From Plut-88900 sp963668115 (GTDB taxonomy: Bacteria; Chloroflexota; Dehalococcoidia; Plut-88900): a stretch of 64,000 bases of DNA. A program made the translations under genes and the position numbers. Below the pieces are notes generated by a model that saw nothing but the letters and a program-made list of their open reading frames with translations, was not told where the DNA came from and did not search any database. The stretch lies in the NCBI GenBank assembly GCA_963668115.1, contig OY764147.1, forward strand, positions 2,604,001 through 2,668,000, written 5' to 3'. Positions within the stretch are counted from its first letter, which is position 1. Every line of letters starts with the position of its first letter. Below, in pieces: positions 16,394-24,658 of this stretch.

Positions 16394-18091
16394 CTACCGT
16401 ATCCGAATCATCAGCTTATCCCCCGCCTTCCACGGCGCGCTCGGCACAAGCCAGAACAGGAACTTCGCCCCCGCAGCCTGCGCCTGGGCCTGGGCCGCAG
16501 CCGCCTCCGGGTTCTCCTCCGAGCTGACCCCTATCCCCCCTCCGCCACTTAGATCCCCCCTGTCTATCGACAGCTTCGCCGCCAGCGTCCCGTCCGTCTT
16601 GATGAACTCCACGTGCTTCCCAGACAACGACACCGAGGGCGACAGGATCATGGTGAGGAATCCGATGGAAGACCAGGTGATCCTGGTGATGGCGACGGTG
16701 GAACGACCGTAGGTGAAGGAAGCGGGCGAGAGGGATCCCTGACTGCCCTGGAAGCCTAGGCCCAGGGAGGTGGAGGCAGGATCGAAGAAGGCTTCGTGAA
16801 CGGTGCCCATGGGGGCGGTTACGGTCAGGAAGTATTCAGCTCTTTCTTTCTCCTCTTTAGTGAGCGCATCACATATTGCACTGCCGAATGGAAACGGATT
16901 ATAGAAGAACTTGTAGTTACCGGCGGGAAGGGGACGCGTTGTCTGAACGCGCATCGGATATACGACGGTGAACAGGTTGGCATCTGTACCTCCAAGCCAA
17001 TCCACCATGAAATAATCACTGGAATCAGTGTCTCCTACTAAATTAGCGAACTCCTCATCCTGATAAACCTTGGTTCCCGCAGGGGATCCCGAGGACATAG
17101 TGAGGTTCGTACTGTAGTACCTGATGTGCTTGCCGTCAGTTCGACGGATTCTGCTCGCATTGTGAATATCATAGTACTTTCCGCTGAGGCACCAGGCATA
17201 ATCTCCCGCGGTGTACTTGTAGTCTCCCAGATTGTACTTAACGACATACTCTTTGGAAGCGAATCCGGTTTTGACCTCGGACTCAAGTCTTGCTATAAGG
17301 GCCTTGAGGTCGGAGAGGGTAACTGTATTTTGGTTGCCTTGACTGCTTCCCGACGCCGAGCCGCTCGCCGATGAGTCCGGCGGCTCTTCAAGCAGGAATC
17401 GCTGCCCACCGCTGCCTGACGAGGTTGACTGCCCCGATGAACTCCCGTTCGCAGAGACGGGAGTTGCCGCGTCGGGAAGCCACACCCTCCACGAGCTATT
17501 GGCTATCGTGTACTCCTCCCCTCCGCCGACTCTAGCATAGCTTAACCAGTACCGATCGGCCTGCTTCAGGCTAGAGAAAAATGACAATTTTCTCACGAAC
17601 ACGATAGCTTCTCGGTCATCCCATCGGGTTATCCGTGTAGAGAGGAGGTCCGGACCTTTGGTTGATGCCTCCGCCTCGGTCTCGAACCATTCGTCGTCGT
17701 CTTCGGCTATAACCTTCAGTTGGCTGCCTCCGCTTCCCTTAAGGTATTCCAGCACGTCGAAGGTGAATTCCAGTGCCGCCACGTAATAGTCTTTGCCATA
17801 GATATCCTTCCAGAGGGTGTTGCGTTCCACCACCTGTGCTACGGAGCGTAGCTTCACCCTAGCAATGACCTCGCTTCTCAGGATGCGGCTTTCGAGTGGC
17901 CAGTCGGGACCGGATGGCAACTTAAAGTTACTGCTTGTGGTTGCCGACGGTGTGGCTGTAGGCGGGGACAGGATGGGAGTTTCAGCATCCGAAGCGCAGC
18001 CGATGAATACGGCAAAAGCCAATGCAGAAATCACTAAGCCCAATGACAGGCAAAGCTTCCACACTCGTTTCGATGCCACTACTTTCGGCAT
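16394..18091 (-). CDS. Large secreted lipoprotein, paralog of the 22233 gene
   Basis: Predicted lipoprotein of 565 aa with unknown role. Signal peptide with lipobox VFIGC, a Thr/Ser/Pro spacer, then an alpha/beta region containing FTFDVLEYLKGSGGSQLKV. A Ser/Gly-rich low-complexity linker and a short helical segment (DLKALIARLESEVKTG) precede the C-terminal beta-rich domains. The start at 18091 (MPKVVASKRVWK) is preferred over the ATG at 18154: it has a GAGG site 8 bases upstream and removes overlap with the gene at 18102. The order of parts (YLKG block, DLK helix, PAGxY strand, SPASF/ITW strand) is shared with the protein at 22233, so the two are paralogs. Confidence 0.8.
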   Translation of the reverse strand: MPKVVASKRVWKLCLSLGLVISALAFAVFIGCASDAETPILSPPTATPSATTSSNFKLPSGPDWPLESRILRSEVIARVKLRSVAQVVERNTLWKDIYGKDYYVAALEFTFDVLEYLKGSGGSQLKVIAEDDDEWFETEAEASTKGPDLLSTRITRWDDREAIVFVRKLSFFSSLKQADRYWLSYARVGGGEEYTIANSSWRVWLPDAATPVSANGSSSGQSTSSGSGGQRFLLEEPPDSSASGSASGSSQGNQNTVTLSDLKALIARLESEVKTGFASKEYVVKYNLGDYKYTAGDYAWCLSGKYYDIHNASRIRRTDGKHIRYYSTNLTMSSGSPAGTKVYQDEEFANLVGDTDSSDYFMVDWLGGTDANLFTVVYPMRVQTTRPLPAGNYKFFYNPFPFGSAICDALTKEEKERAEYFLTVTAPMGTVHEAFFDPASTSLGLGFQGSQGSLSPASFTYGRSTVAITRITWSSIGFLTMILSPSVSLSGKHVEFIKTDGTLAAKLSIDRGDLSGGGGIGVSSEENPEAAAAQAQAQAAGAKFLFWLVPSAPWKAGDKLMIRIR

Positions 18092-18101
18092 CCTTGTAAC
18101 C

Positions 18102-19991
18102 TCACTTGGCTGCAAATTCGTGGCGGTATACCTGCTGTAGATAGAAAACATCAAACCCTGGAATCGCTGTTATGGCCACGTTTGTCGAATTCATCAAAAT
18201 GTAGAGGTCTTTATATCCTGGTTCAAGTTTTAATTCCGTATCGTTAACGTCCCTTAGCCCTGCAACGTTCCCGAACTCGTGCATTATGACGCCGGGCAGA
18301 TACATGTAGCAGTGCTTGTCGGTCTCGGGTATACCGGGAAGCCACTTTTCGAGTGTATTACTGTGTTTATCAATGTCATTAGTCCATATGATATGAAACC
18401 GGTCGACTTTAAGTTTGTCTGCACAGACTACATTATGGCGTTCAGCACCGAAAGCCGGGTTTTTGATAACCACGAGATTATTTTTCCAACATGCTATCCC
18501 GCCGCCACAATCATCTCCGCTTGAGATCGTGACTGTAACTGTCTTGCCGTCTGCATTTCTACTCTCACAGCTTCCTTTTGGGCAGAAGAGAACGTGGGGC
18601 CAGGGCGTAGCCACGGCCTTGTTCCATACCTGCTTAGCACGGGCCACCGCTGTGGGAAGTGCTTTGATCAAGACAGGAGTTGGTACGGGCGTTGGCACCA
18701 CGTTGGATTGGGCAGGGACAGTGGTTGGCGTCGGAATCACAACTTTGTATTCCACGGTCTTGTCTGATTGATATCCATCGTATGGTATAGGAAATGCGAC
18801 CCACAATCTGAGCTTGAATTCTTTTATATTGGACGCATCTTTATGCAAGGTCACCCCTATGGTGTATTCACCTGCCTCCAGTGTTCGGCCCACTGACGAA
18901 GTGCTATTTGCCTCTTTCGTGTATTTTGATACAGAAATTATTGGAGTGCCGTTGATGTTCTGTTTCCCATACAAAGCTATAGAATGGGGAGCAGTCAGAT
19001 CTATTATCAGGTGAGATTTGTTCTTTAATGTGAAGGAATAATACTTGGTGGGTGGCGTTTTGCATGTGTCTTTGGTCATGTCCACGCTCACTAAATAGGT
19101 TCTGGATATAATCCTGTTCCTGTAGTCCAGCTCCTGCACGTTCTGCTGGACAGCGCTGGCCCCCACCACCTCCACGAGGCCATTTCTGTTTATGGTGCAG
19201 GGGGTGGGTGTAGGGGTAGGTGGAGTGTATGTCCCTGTCGTGGCCCTCTTGGTGGCCCATGCACTGAAATTCTTTGTGTAGATAACGGGTTGCTTCTCGC
19301 CCTGCCAAATGTTGCTGCCGTTGCCCCGGGCCTTCACTCTGAAGTCATATTGCGTGGAGCACCATAGGCCATAGAATGTCCATTCGTTAGCGGGTCCATG
19401 TGGAGGTTGTATGGGATTCTGCGGGCTTTGGCCCTCTACGCCTACCAGGACGGCTTCGTACTCGTAGGCGACTGCGCCCGTCGGCACGTTCCACGTGAAT
19501 TTAGCCGAGCAGCTCTTGTTGGATACTGAACTGCCGGTCATAGCCACCGAGAGGCCCGATGGTGCAGCTACATTGACGCGTTGGAGTGGGGTAGGCGTAG
19601 GCGTAGGAGTAGGCGTAGGCGTTGGAGTGGGAGTAGGCGTTGGAGTAGGGGTAGGCGTAGGCGTTGGAGTGGGGGTAGGCGTAGGCGTTGGAGTGGGGGT
19701 AGGCGTAGGCGTTGGAGTGGGGGTAGGCGTAGGCGTTGGAGTAGGAGTAGGCGTTGGCGTTGGAGTAGGAGTAGGGGTGGAAGTAGGAGGAGGGCAGGGT
19801 ACGCCGTGTGGCGGCGGTCCACAGGGAGCCGGTGGTAGCGGTGTGGGGGTGGGTGGGAGACAGTATGGGCATTGGCCGCTGCCGTCTTCCTCTTCGCCGT
19901 CGGCGAATACGCCCACGCCAAAGAGGAGGGCCAGGGACATGATCCCCACGCCAGCCAGGGTGAACAGGACCCGTATGCAATGACCCTTCAC
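18102..19991 (-). CDS. Secreted Thr-Pro-rich protein with Fn3-like and degenerate metalloprotease-like domains
   Basis: Exported protein of 629 aa. Parts in order are: a signal peptide (to about residue 31), a Cys/Pro-rich stretch, a long (Thr-Pro)n stalk (about residues 70-135), a fibronectin-III-like domain (NVAAPSGLSVAMTG through VKARGNGSNIWQG) and a second short Pro/Thr linker. A middle beta domain (about 280-420) and a third Pro/Thr linker follow, then a C-terminal domain with paired cysteines. The C-terminal domain has HEFGNVAGLRD near residue 575, matching the metzincin pattern H-E-x-x-H-x-x-G-x-x-H/D except that the second His is Asn. It may be a cell-surface adhesin or an inactive peptidase. 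The lipoprotein gene at 18091 follows 10 bases later, suggesting co-expression. Confidence 0.82.
   Translation of the reverse strand: MKGHCIRVLFTLAGVGIMSLALLFGVGVFADGEEEDGSGQCPYCLPPTPTPLPPAPCGPPPHGVPCPPPTSTPTPTPTPTPTPTPTPTPTPTPTPTPTPTPTPTPTPTPTPTPTPTPTPTPTPTPTPTPTPTPTPLQRVNVAAPSGLSVAMTGSSVSNKSCSAKFTWNVPTGAVAYEYEAVLVGVEGQSPQNPIQPPHGPANEWTFYGLWCSTQYDFRVKARGNGSNIWQGEKQPVIYTKNFSAWATKRATTGTYTPPTPTPTPCTINRNGLVEVVGASAVQQNVQELDYRNRIISRTYLVSVDMTKDTCKTPPTKYYSFTLKNKSHLIIDLTAPHSIALYGKQNINGTPIISVSKYTKEANSTSSVGRTLEAGEYTIGVTLHKDASNIKEFKLRLWVAFPIPYDGYQSDKTVEYKVVIPTPTTVPAQSNVVPTPVPTPVLIKALPTAVARAKQVWNKAVATPWPHVLFCPKGSCESRNADGKTVTVTISSGDDCGGGIACWKNNLVVIKNPAFGAERHNVVCADKLKVDRFHIIWTNDIDKHSNTLEKWLPGIPETDKHCYMYLPGVIMHEFGNVAGLRDVNDTELKLEPGYKDLYILMNSTNVAITAIPGFDVFYLQQVYRHEFAAK
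19580..19790 (-). repeat. Tandem repeat coding for the Thr-Pro stalk
   Basis: About 210 bases built of a hexamer-like unit (GGCGTA/GGAGTG variants) coding Thr-Pro on the minus strand. Inside it four 24-bp units run head to tail (19651-19674, 19675-19698, 19699-19722, 19723-19746), the first three identical (GTAGGCGTAGGCGTTGGAGT plus GGGG). Such a tract is prone to length change. Confidence 0.9.
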
Positions 19992-20245
19992 AACCTCTCC
20001 CTTCCCTCGGACTCAGGCCACTTAATTGAAAAGGTTCAAAACAAACCATAATATAAGTATTGCACCGTGTCAAGCGCGTGAGAGTTCCCCTCCCCCTTCC
20101 CTCACATAAACAACCGTGCTATAATCAACCCAAACTTTGACCCGCCGCCCCCATCCCCCCAAACCCGCCATGCCCACCCAAAATCCCAACCGCCACCCCC
20201 GCCAAAACGCCCTGAAAACTTTCTCTCCCCCCTTCAGGCACAATT

Positions 20246-20356
20246 CAATCAAAACAGCTACGAATTCAATCATCCTTCAATCAAGATCAATCAACGTTCA
20301 ATCACGTTCAATCAATCTTCAATCAAGTCCAATCAACCTCAATCAACGTTCAATCA
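20246..20356 (+). repeat. Ten CAATCA repeats in helical phase (10.5-bp period)
   Basis: CAATCA begins at 20246, 20267, 20278, 20288, 20299, 20309, 20320, 20330, 20340 and 20351. Spacings are 21, 11, 10, 11, 10, 11, 10, 10 and 11, which is one site per turn of B-DNA (the first gap is two turns). Seven of ten read CAATCAA. The array ends 22 bases before the TATAAT of the 20408 gene, so it occupies the -35 and activator region. Confidence 0.9.
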
Positions 20357-20378
20357 CCGGGGCGCCGTCACCCCCATG

Positions 20379-20398
20379 TATAATCCCTCCCCAGGAGG
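20379..20398 (+). promoter_or_regulatory. -10 box and ribosome site of 20408 gene
   Basis: TG-TATAAT (TATAAT 20379-20384) is followed by AGGAGG at 20393-20398, 9 bases before the ATG at 20408. Transcription would begin near 20391, giving a leader of about 17 bases. No -35 hexamer is recognisable; the CAATCA array lies there instead. Confidence 0.65.
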
Positions 20399-20407
20399 GA
20401 CACCCCC

Positions 20408-21517
20408 ATGCGAGACCACCCCATCGTAGACGCCGACAGCCACGTCCTGGAGCCCATGTCCATCTGGCAAGAGGGCCTTGAACCCGAGCTAAGGCACCGC
20501 GCCATCCACTGGGCCACCGACGACAACGGCCGCGAAGTCATGATCGTCGATGGCAAGCCCGCCCGGCAGTTCATGCTCCGCAACGGCTGGATGGGCAGCC
20601 CCCGCCTCCCCGGCGGCCAGGCCTTCGAGGACCGGGTGACCTCATCCCTCGGCGCTGCCAACGGCCCCGACCGCGTCCAACTCCTCGACAACGAAGGCAT
20701 CGACGTCACCCTCCTCTACCCCACCCTCGGCATCCAGTGGGAGCCCGAGTTCGACGACTACAAGCTCGCCGCCGCCCACGCCCGGGCCTACAACACCTGG
20801 ATCACCGACCTCTGCCGACCCCACTCCGACCGCCTAGTCCCCGTGGCCCACGTCGTAGCATCCGATGTCGAGGAAGGAGCGGCGGAGCTGGAGCGGGCGG
20901 CGGGACTGGGGGCCAGGGGTGGGATGATCAGCGGCCGGCCCATCAACGGCATCCCCTACGGAGACCCCTACTACGACCCCCTCTGGGCCCGGGCCTCGGA
21001 GGCCCGCATGCCCCTGGCCCTTCATGTCATGGGCTACCCCAGGCACCTTGGCTATGACATGTACCCCGACACCAGCCCCAACATCGCTTGGTGGGGCTTC
21101 GTCACCCTCGGCCTGGAGGTGATTATCGGCCTGACCACCCTCTTCCAGGGCGCGGTTTTCGAAAGGTTCCCGGACTTCCGGCTGGTCGTGCTGGAGGCGG
21201 GGTCGGGGTGGCTCCCCTACTGGCTGGACCGCATGGATGAGTACACCGAGATATTCACCTACGCAACGTCCCTCTCCATGAAGCCCACCGAGTACTTCAA
21301 GCGCCAGTGCTGGATCTCCTTCGAACCCAGCGAAGAGATGGTCCCCGAGACTATGGACTTCATCGGTGTCGACAAATTCATGTGGGCCGCCGACTACCCC
21401 CACACCGACTCCGTCGCCGAACCCGTCCGGCTCCTCACCAACATCCTCGAACCCCTCTCCCAGGAGGACCGCTGGAAGGTGCTTGGTGATACGGCGGTGG
21501 AGCTATACGGTCTTTAA
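20408..21517 (+). CDS. Amidohydrolase-2 family metal-dependent hydrolase
   Basis: ACMSD-like TIM-barrel hydrolase of 369 aa. Motifs: IVDADSHVLEP (D-x-H metal pair, about residues 5-15), ALHVMGYPRHLG (about 203), LEAGSGWLPYWLDRMDEY (about 262) and MWAADYPHTDS near residue 325. It is closely related to the protein at 3897 over the whole length. The substrate is not known; the family includes decarboxylases and C-C or amide hydrolases acting on small acids. The promoter carries an unusual helically phased CAATCA array, which suggests tight control by a cooperative DNA-binding protein. Confidence 0.88.
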   Translation: MRDHPIVDADSHVLEPMSIWQEGLEPELRHRAIHWATDDNGREVMIVDGKPARQFMLRNGWMGSPRLPGGQAFEDRVTSSLGAANGPDRVQLLDNEGIDVTLLYPTLGIQWEPEFDDYKLAAAHARAYNTWITDLCRPHSDRLVPVAHVVASDVEEGAAELERAAGLGARGGMISGRPINGIPYGDPYYDPLWARASEARMPLALHVMGYPRHLGYDMYPDTSPNIAWWGFVTLGLEVIIGLTTLFQGAVFERFPDFRLVVLEAGSGWLPYWLDRMDEYTEIFTYATSLSMKPTEYFKRQCWISFEPSEEMVPETMDFIGVDKFMWAADYPHTDSVAEPVRLLTNILEPLSQEDRWKVLGDTAVELYGL

Positions 21518-21563
21518 CAATCAAAGACTAGGAGTAGGGAAAAGGCGGCCTTATTGCAAATAG

Positions 21564-21592
21564 TTGCAACAGCAATACATTGCATGTATAAT
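21564..21592 (+). promoter_or_regulatory. Sigma-70-type promoter of cupin gene
   Basis: TTGCAA (21564-21569) and TATAAT (21587-21592) are separated by exactly 17 bases. The predicted start of transcription is near 21599. A perfect 14-base palindrome CCGGTG-AA-CACCGG (21601-21614) lies just after it, in operator position. Confidence 0.75.
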
Positions 21593-21643
21593 ATGCACAG
21601 CCGGTGAACACCGGCCCAGATGAACAACAGAAAGGACCGACAG

Positions 21644-22054
21644 ATGGTAGAGATTCACAACGTACACAAGGCCATAGAGAACCTGACCCCCATAGCCGAC
21701 CGGGGCCCAGACACCCCCGAAGACGTGGTAGTCGCAGGGTTTGAGATTCTCGGCCGCGGCGACTTCCGCCATGCCGCCATCAACCTCGGCACGTTCGACG
21801 GCGACGCCGGATGGGAGCGTCACTCCCAGGGCGACGAGATCGTTCACGTAGTCTCCGGCGAGGTTGACATCACCATGCTTGTCGAAGGAGAGAAGCAGAC
21901 GGTCCACTTCGGCGCCGGCGACCTGTTCGTTATGCCCCAGGGCACATGGCACCGGCTCCGCTCCGAGAAGGGTGTCACCGTCCTGACCGCCACGCCCGAA
22001 GGCCACGAGGACCACGCCTTCGTCGACGATCCGAGGACGCTGTACCCCTGCTAG
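21644..22054 (+). CDS. Cupin-domain protein
   Basis: Single-domain cupin of 136 aa. The two metal-binding cupin motifs are visible as WERHSQGDEIVHVVSGEVDI (about residues 55-75) and FGAGDLFVMPQGTWHRL (about 90-107). These give the His/Glu/His ligands of a small metal enzyme or sugar/ligand-binding protein. ATG at 21644 is chosen over the ATG at 21620 because AAAGGA lies 8 bases upstream of it. The gene stands alone with its own promoter and a possible operator, and is followed by a strong hairpin. Reaction unknown. Confidence 0.83.
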   Translation: MVEIHNVHKAIENLTPIADRGPDTPEDVVVAGFEILGRGDFRHAAINLGTFDGDAGWERHSQGDEIVHVVSGEVDITMLVEGEKQTVHFGAGDLFVMPQGTWHRLRSEKGVTVLTATPEGHEDHAFVDDPRTLYPC

Positions 22055-22077
22055 GGGTTTGCCTATAGGCCCTATGC

Positions 22078-22128
22078 AGTGGGCGCTTTAGCATGTCGGC
22101 TGCGGGCCGGTATGCTAGAGTGCCCACT
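22078..22128 (+). terminator. Long hairpin after cupin gene
   Basis: A 17-bp stem (left arm 22078-22094, right arm 22112-22128, 15 Watson-Crick pairs and two G-T pairs) closes a 17-base loop that can itself pair CGGC with GCCG. There is no T-run, so it may be a Rho-type 3' end, an mRNA-stabilising structure or another element rather than a simple terminator. Confidence 0.45.
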
Positions 22129-22232
22129 GTGGCATGTCCAATCGCTCAATCGCACCGAAATCCATGTCCTACACGCCGGAACAAATTCCATCCTTCCCAC
22201 GTTCACACCATTAAGATGCAAAGAGGATTTGG

Positions 22233-23876
22233 ATGGGAATAGCTATGAAGGCCCGAGTCATTGGTGTCCTGTTCGCGGTCGTCCTAATTTGTGCCTGCTC
22301 TTCGGCAGAGGACCCGACACCCAGCCCTGTTCCGGAAACGAATATCGTCTCTCCAGTGGCTCCTACCGAATCAACTAATGTAACTTTACCGGCGACTCCC
22401 GTAGCCGCGCCTCCATCAATATCGTCGGATGACGTCCAAGTAGATATCCCACCTGACTCGGTCCATATGGAACTACCCGCATGGGTGCAAGAATCGCCGG
22501 GTCTTGCTTTGGCTCTAATTTACGCTGACACAATTATTGAAGCTCGGTTGGCTTCTATCGAATCTGAGGTGAAAGCTCACGAAAGCTATGGCCATGTAGC
22601 CGAACTTTCGTATAAGTTCAACGTGCTTCAATACTTGAAAGGTGAAGGAGACGACGAGCTATCTGTACAGTTGAGTAGTGGGCCAAAGTACCACGCGTTT
22701 CCAGACGTGATCGATCGCAGATCGGAAGAAGAGGCGGAAGACCTCGCTGAGAAGTGGCTTTCCGGGCAGAGGTCCGCCCGTGGCAGAGATCGCAACGTGA
22801 TTCTTCTGCTAACTGGAGGCAAAGAGAAGACTTACACCTTCCTGTATACCAAAAGGAATGCGGACCGCGATGTTTCCCCTTACTTGGGGAAGAGTTGGAT
22901 AGCTATTGATGATGATTCCTTGCCTCTAACTCTGCGGTTTCCGGGTAGTGTATTAAGCCCGGTGACCATTCTTGATCTTAAGACCCGCATTAGAGAAATG
23001 GATGAGTTGACCGCAACTGAGTTCGGTAATTGCATACGCCTTGCGCTTGGTTATCGAAGCCTAGTTAGAGATCAGCACCTCGGCATATATCGCGAACTCA
23101 CTGTGGCAGGTTGGAGAGAACCCGACCCCTTCCCTCAGTACAACTCAATGGAAAACCAGCAACATAGTTCCGTTTTTGCATATCGCCTCGAAAGGCCTCC
23201 CTTAGTGTCAAATCGGTTCAGTGATTACTGGCTTGATGGGAAGGATAAACATCTGTTTGAGATTCGGGTTAGGGCAGATCCGAACAATAGTGAACGTCCC
23301 GCGTATTATCTGGAAGTGGTGTCCTCAAAAGGTCCCCTTCCTGCAGGCGAATACAGCATTATCTTTGCCCAATATCATCATCAACTGCCCTGTACCAGCA
23401 CCTATTTCAAGGAGCAGTGGTCAAGTCACGATGTGGTGGAGTTAATTGTAACCATCGACAATGAGGAAGAGACTCTCTACGAAGGAAGCGTCGCACTTGA
23501 AGAATTGGATTCTGGAGTGGGAGCCGATTCCTTCCGTGGGCTGATAACTCCCAACTCTTTTTCTCTGGATGCCACCACCAATGTAACCATAAACGAGATA
23601 TTTTGGGATTCCGGGGAGTTTATATTGAGGATTAACATTGACGGCCCGACAATGCCCACCGGGGCCGTATACCTCAATGGCAATTACGGCTCATGGGAAA
23701 CACTCCACTTCGCCAATGCGTCACTTGCGGTAGAAGACGGTGAGACCACCCTGCGGTGGGGACTCTGCGATTGGGAATGGAGCGGCGGCGATTTGCTCTT
23801 GCTCCGTGTTCAGGAGAAAACGCAATACGATTGGGATACCAGCGAAGAGGAATGCCTCGCTTCCCGGGATCCGTGA
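22233..23876 (+). CDS. Large secreted lipoprotein, paralog of the 16394 gene
   Basis: Predicted lipoprotein of 547 aa, unknown function. Signal peptide with lipobox VLICAC, a Pro/Thr/Val-rich spacer (residues 28-70), then a domain containing YKFNVLQYLKGEGDDELSV, a DLKTRIREMDEL helix, a GPLPAGEYSIIFAQ strand and a C-terminal beta domain (TPNSFSLDATTNVTINEIFW). The same blocks in the same order occur in the lipoprotein at 16394. The start at 22233 follows AGAGGA. Codon use is less GC-rich than in neighbouring genes, hinting at transfer or relaxed selection. The carbonic anhydrase gene follows. Confidence 0.8.
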   Translation: MGIAMKARVIGVLFAVVLICACSSAEDPTPSPVPETNIVSPVAPTESTNVTLPATPVAAPPSISSDDVQVDIPPDSVHMELPAWVQESPGLALALIYADTIIEARLASIESEVKAHESYGHVAELSYKFNVLQYLKGEGDDELSVQLSSGPKYHAFPDVIDRRSEEEAEDLAEKWLSGQRSARGRDRNVILLLTGGKEKTYTFLYTKRNADRDVSPYLGKSWIAIDDDSLPLTLRFPGSVLSPVTILDLKTRIREMDELTATEFGNCIRLALGYRSLVRDQHLGIYRELTVAGWREPDPFPQYNSMENQQHSSVFAYRLERPPLVSNRFSDYWLDGKDKHLFEIRVRADPNNSERPAYYLEVVSSKGPLPAGEYSIIFAQYHHQLPCTSTYFKEQWSSHDVVELIVTIDNEEETLYEGSVALEELDSGVGADSFRGLITPNSFSLDATTNVTINEIFWDSGEFILRINIDGPTMPTGAVYLNGNYGSWETLHFANASLAVEDGETTLRWGLCDWEWSGGDLLLLRVQEKTQYDWDTSEEECLASRDP

Positions 23877-23902
23877 CTCCCCAGCCTGTGTATGGTCAAT
23901 AC

Positions 23903-24646
23903 GTGACCATACAAGTTTTAGGCTATATATTGCTAATCATGGTTACTCCATCGGCATGTGGCGGCGATGATCTAATTGAATGGGGCTACTCGGGGGCCGG
24001 GAGGCCTGAGCACTGGGCCTCCCTTTCCCCCGGCTCCTCTGCCTGTGCCGACGGCAAGCAGCAGTCGCCTGTCGACATCACGGGCTATGAGTCGGGCGAC
24101 CTTGGCCCCATCTCCTTTACCTTCGGGATGGCGGAGGCGACGTTGCACAATGACGGGAGGCAGGTGAGGGCGGAGTATGGGCCGGGGAACGTGTCGATGC
24201 TTGGGGGGAGGGAGTTTGGCCTCGAGTCGGCGCACTTCCATTCGCCGTCCGAGCACCTAGTGGACGGAAAGAGCTTCCCCGCCGAGCTACACCTCGTCCA
24301 CGCTGATTCGCAGGGCAACCTCGCAGTCGTAGGGGTGCTGTTTGACTTGGGAGAGCCCAGTCCCATCGTGCAGTCCATCCTCGACGCCGCACCGCCTGTG
24401 GGGGAGACCACCGACGCCCGCATCCCCCTCAACGCAACCCTTCCCTCAGACCTATCCTACTACCGCTACGACGGCTCCAAGACCACCCCGCCCTGCGATG
24501 AGCCGGTGGACTGGTACGTCCTTCGCCAGCCGATGACTGTATCCAAAGCTCAGATGGATGCCTTGCTCGGCCTGACCGGAGGACCCAACAACAGGCCCGT
24601 CCAGCCGATTGGGGAGCGCGTGGTAACCCTGGTTACGCCGCCTTAG
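23903..24646 (+). CDS. Alpha-type carbonic anhydrase, predicted lipoprotein
   Basis: Zinc enzyme interconverting CO2 and bicarbonate, alpha class. Zinc histidines are visible in SAHFHSPSEH and ELHLVHAD, and the active-site Thr in GSKTTPPCDEPVDW. QQSPVDI is the usual N-terminal motif. A short hydrophobic leader (IQVLGYILLIMVTPSAC) ends in a lipobox-like Cys, so the enzyme is probably lipid-anchored outside the membrane. Start is uncertain: GTG at 23903 gives a compact signal peptide, whereas the ATG at 23852 would overlap the previous gene. Length (about 247 aa) fits bacterial alpha enzymes. Confidence 0.87.
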   Translation: MTIQVLGYILLIMVTPSACGGDDLIEWGYSGAGRPEHWASLSPGSSACADGKQQSPVDITGYESGDLGPISFTFGMAEATLHNDGRQVRAEYGPGNVSMLGGREFGLESAHFHSPSEHLVDGKSFPAELHLVHADSQGNLAVVGVLFDLGEPSPIVQSILDAAPPVGETTDARIPLNATLPSDLSYYRYDGSKTTPPCDEPVDWYVLRQPMTVSKAQMDALLGLTGGPNNRPVQPIGERVVTLVTPP

Positions 24647-24658
24647 GCAGAACCTCCG

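Larger units (their letters stand above)
19992..20407. other. 416-base intergenic region with two -10 boxes and a phased repeat
   Basis: No credible gene. An extended -10 (TGC-TATAAT, 20117-20125, plus strand) lies 280 bases before the next gene. Ten CAATCA sites spaced by single DNA turns occupy 20246-20356, and a second TATAAT is at 20379-20384. A frame of 114 codons from 20137 overlaps this region but has repeat-driven composition and runs out of frame into the amidohydrolase gene, so it is not called. Confidence 0.6.

Noticed and set aside
20246..20356. CRISPR-like array
   Set aside because: Repeat units are only 6-7 bases at 10-11 bp spacing, with no 25-40 base repeats, spacers or cas genes.
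20246..20356. Replication origin iterons or DnaA boxes
   Set aside because: CAATCA does not match the DnaA box, and no dnaA, dnaN or AT-rich unwinding region is nearby.
20137..20481. 114-codon plus-strand frame upstream of 20408
   Set aside because: Composition is set by the CAATCA array and it overlaps the amidohydrolase start in another frame.
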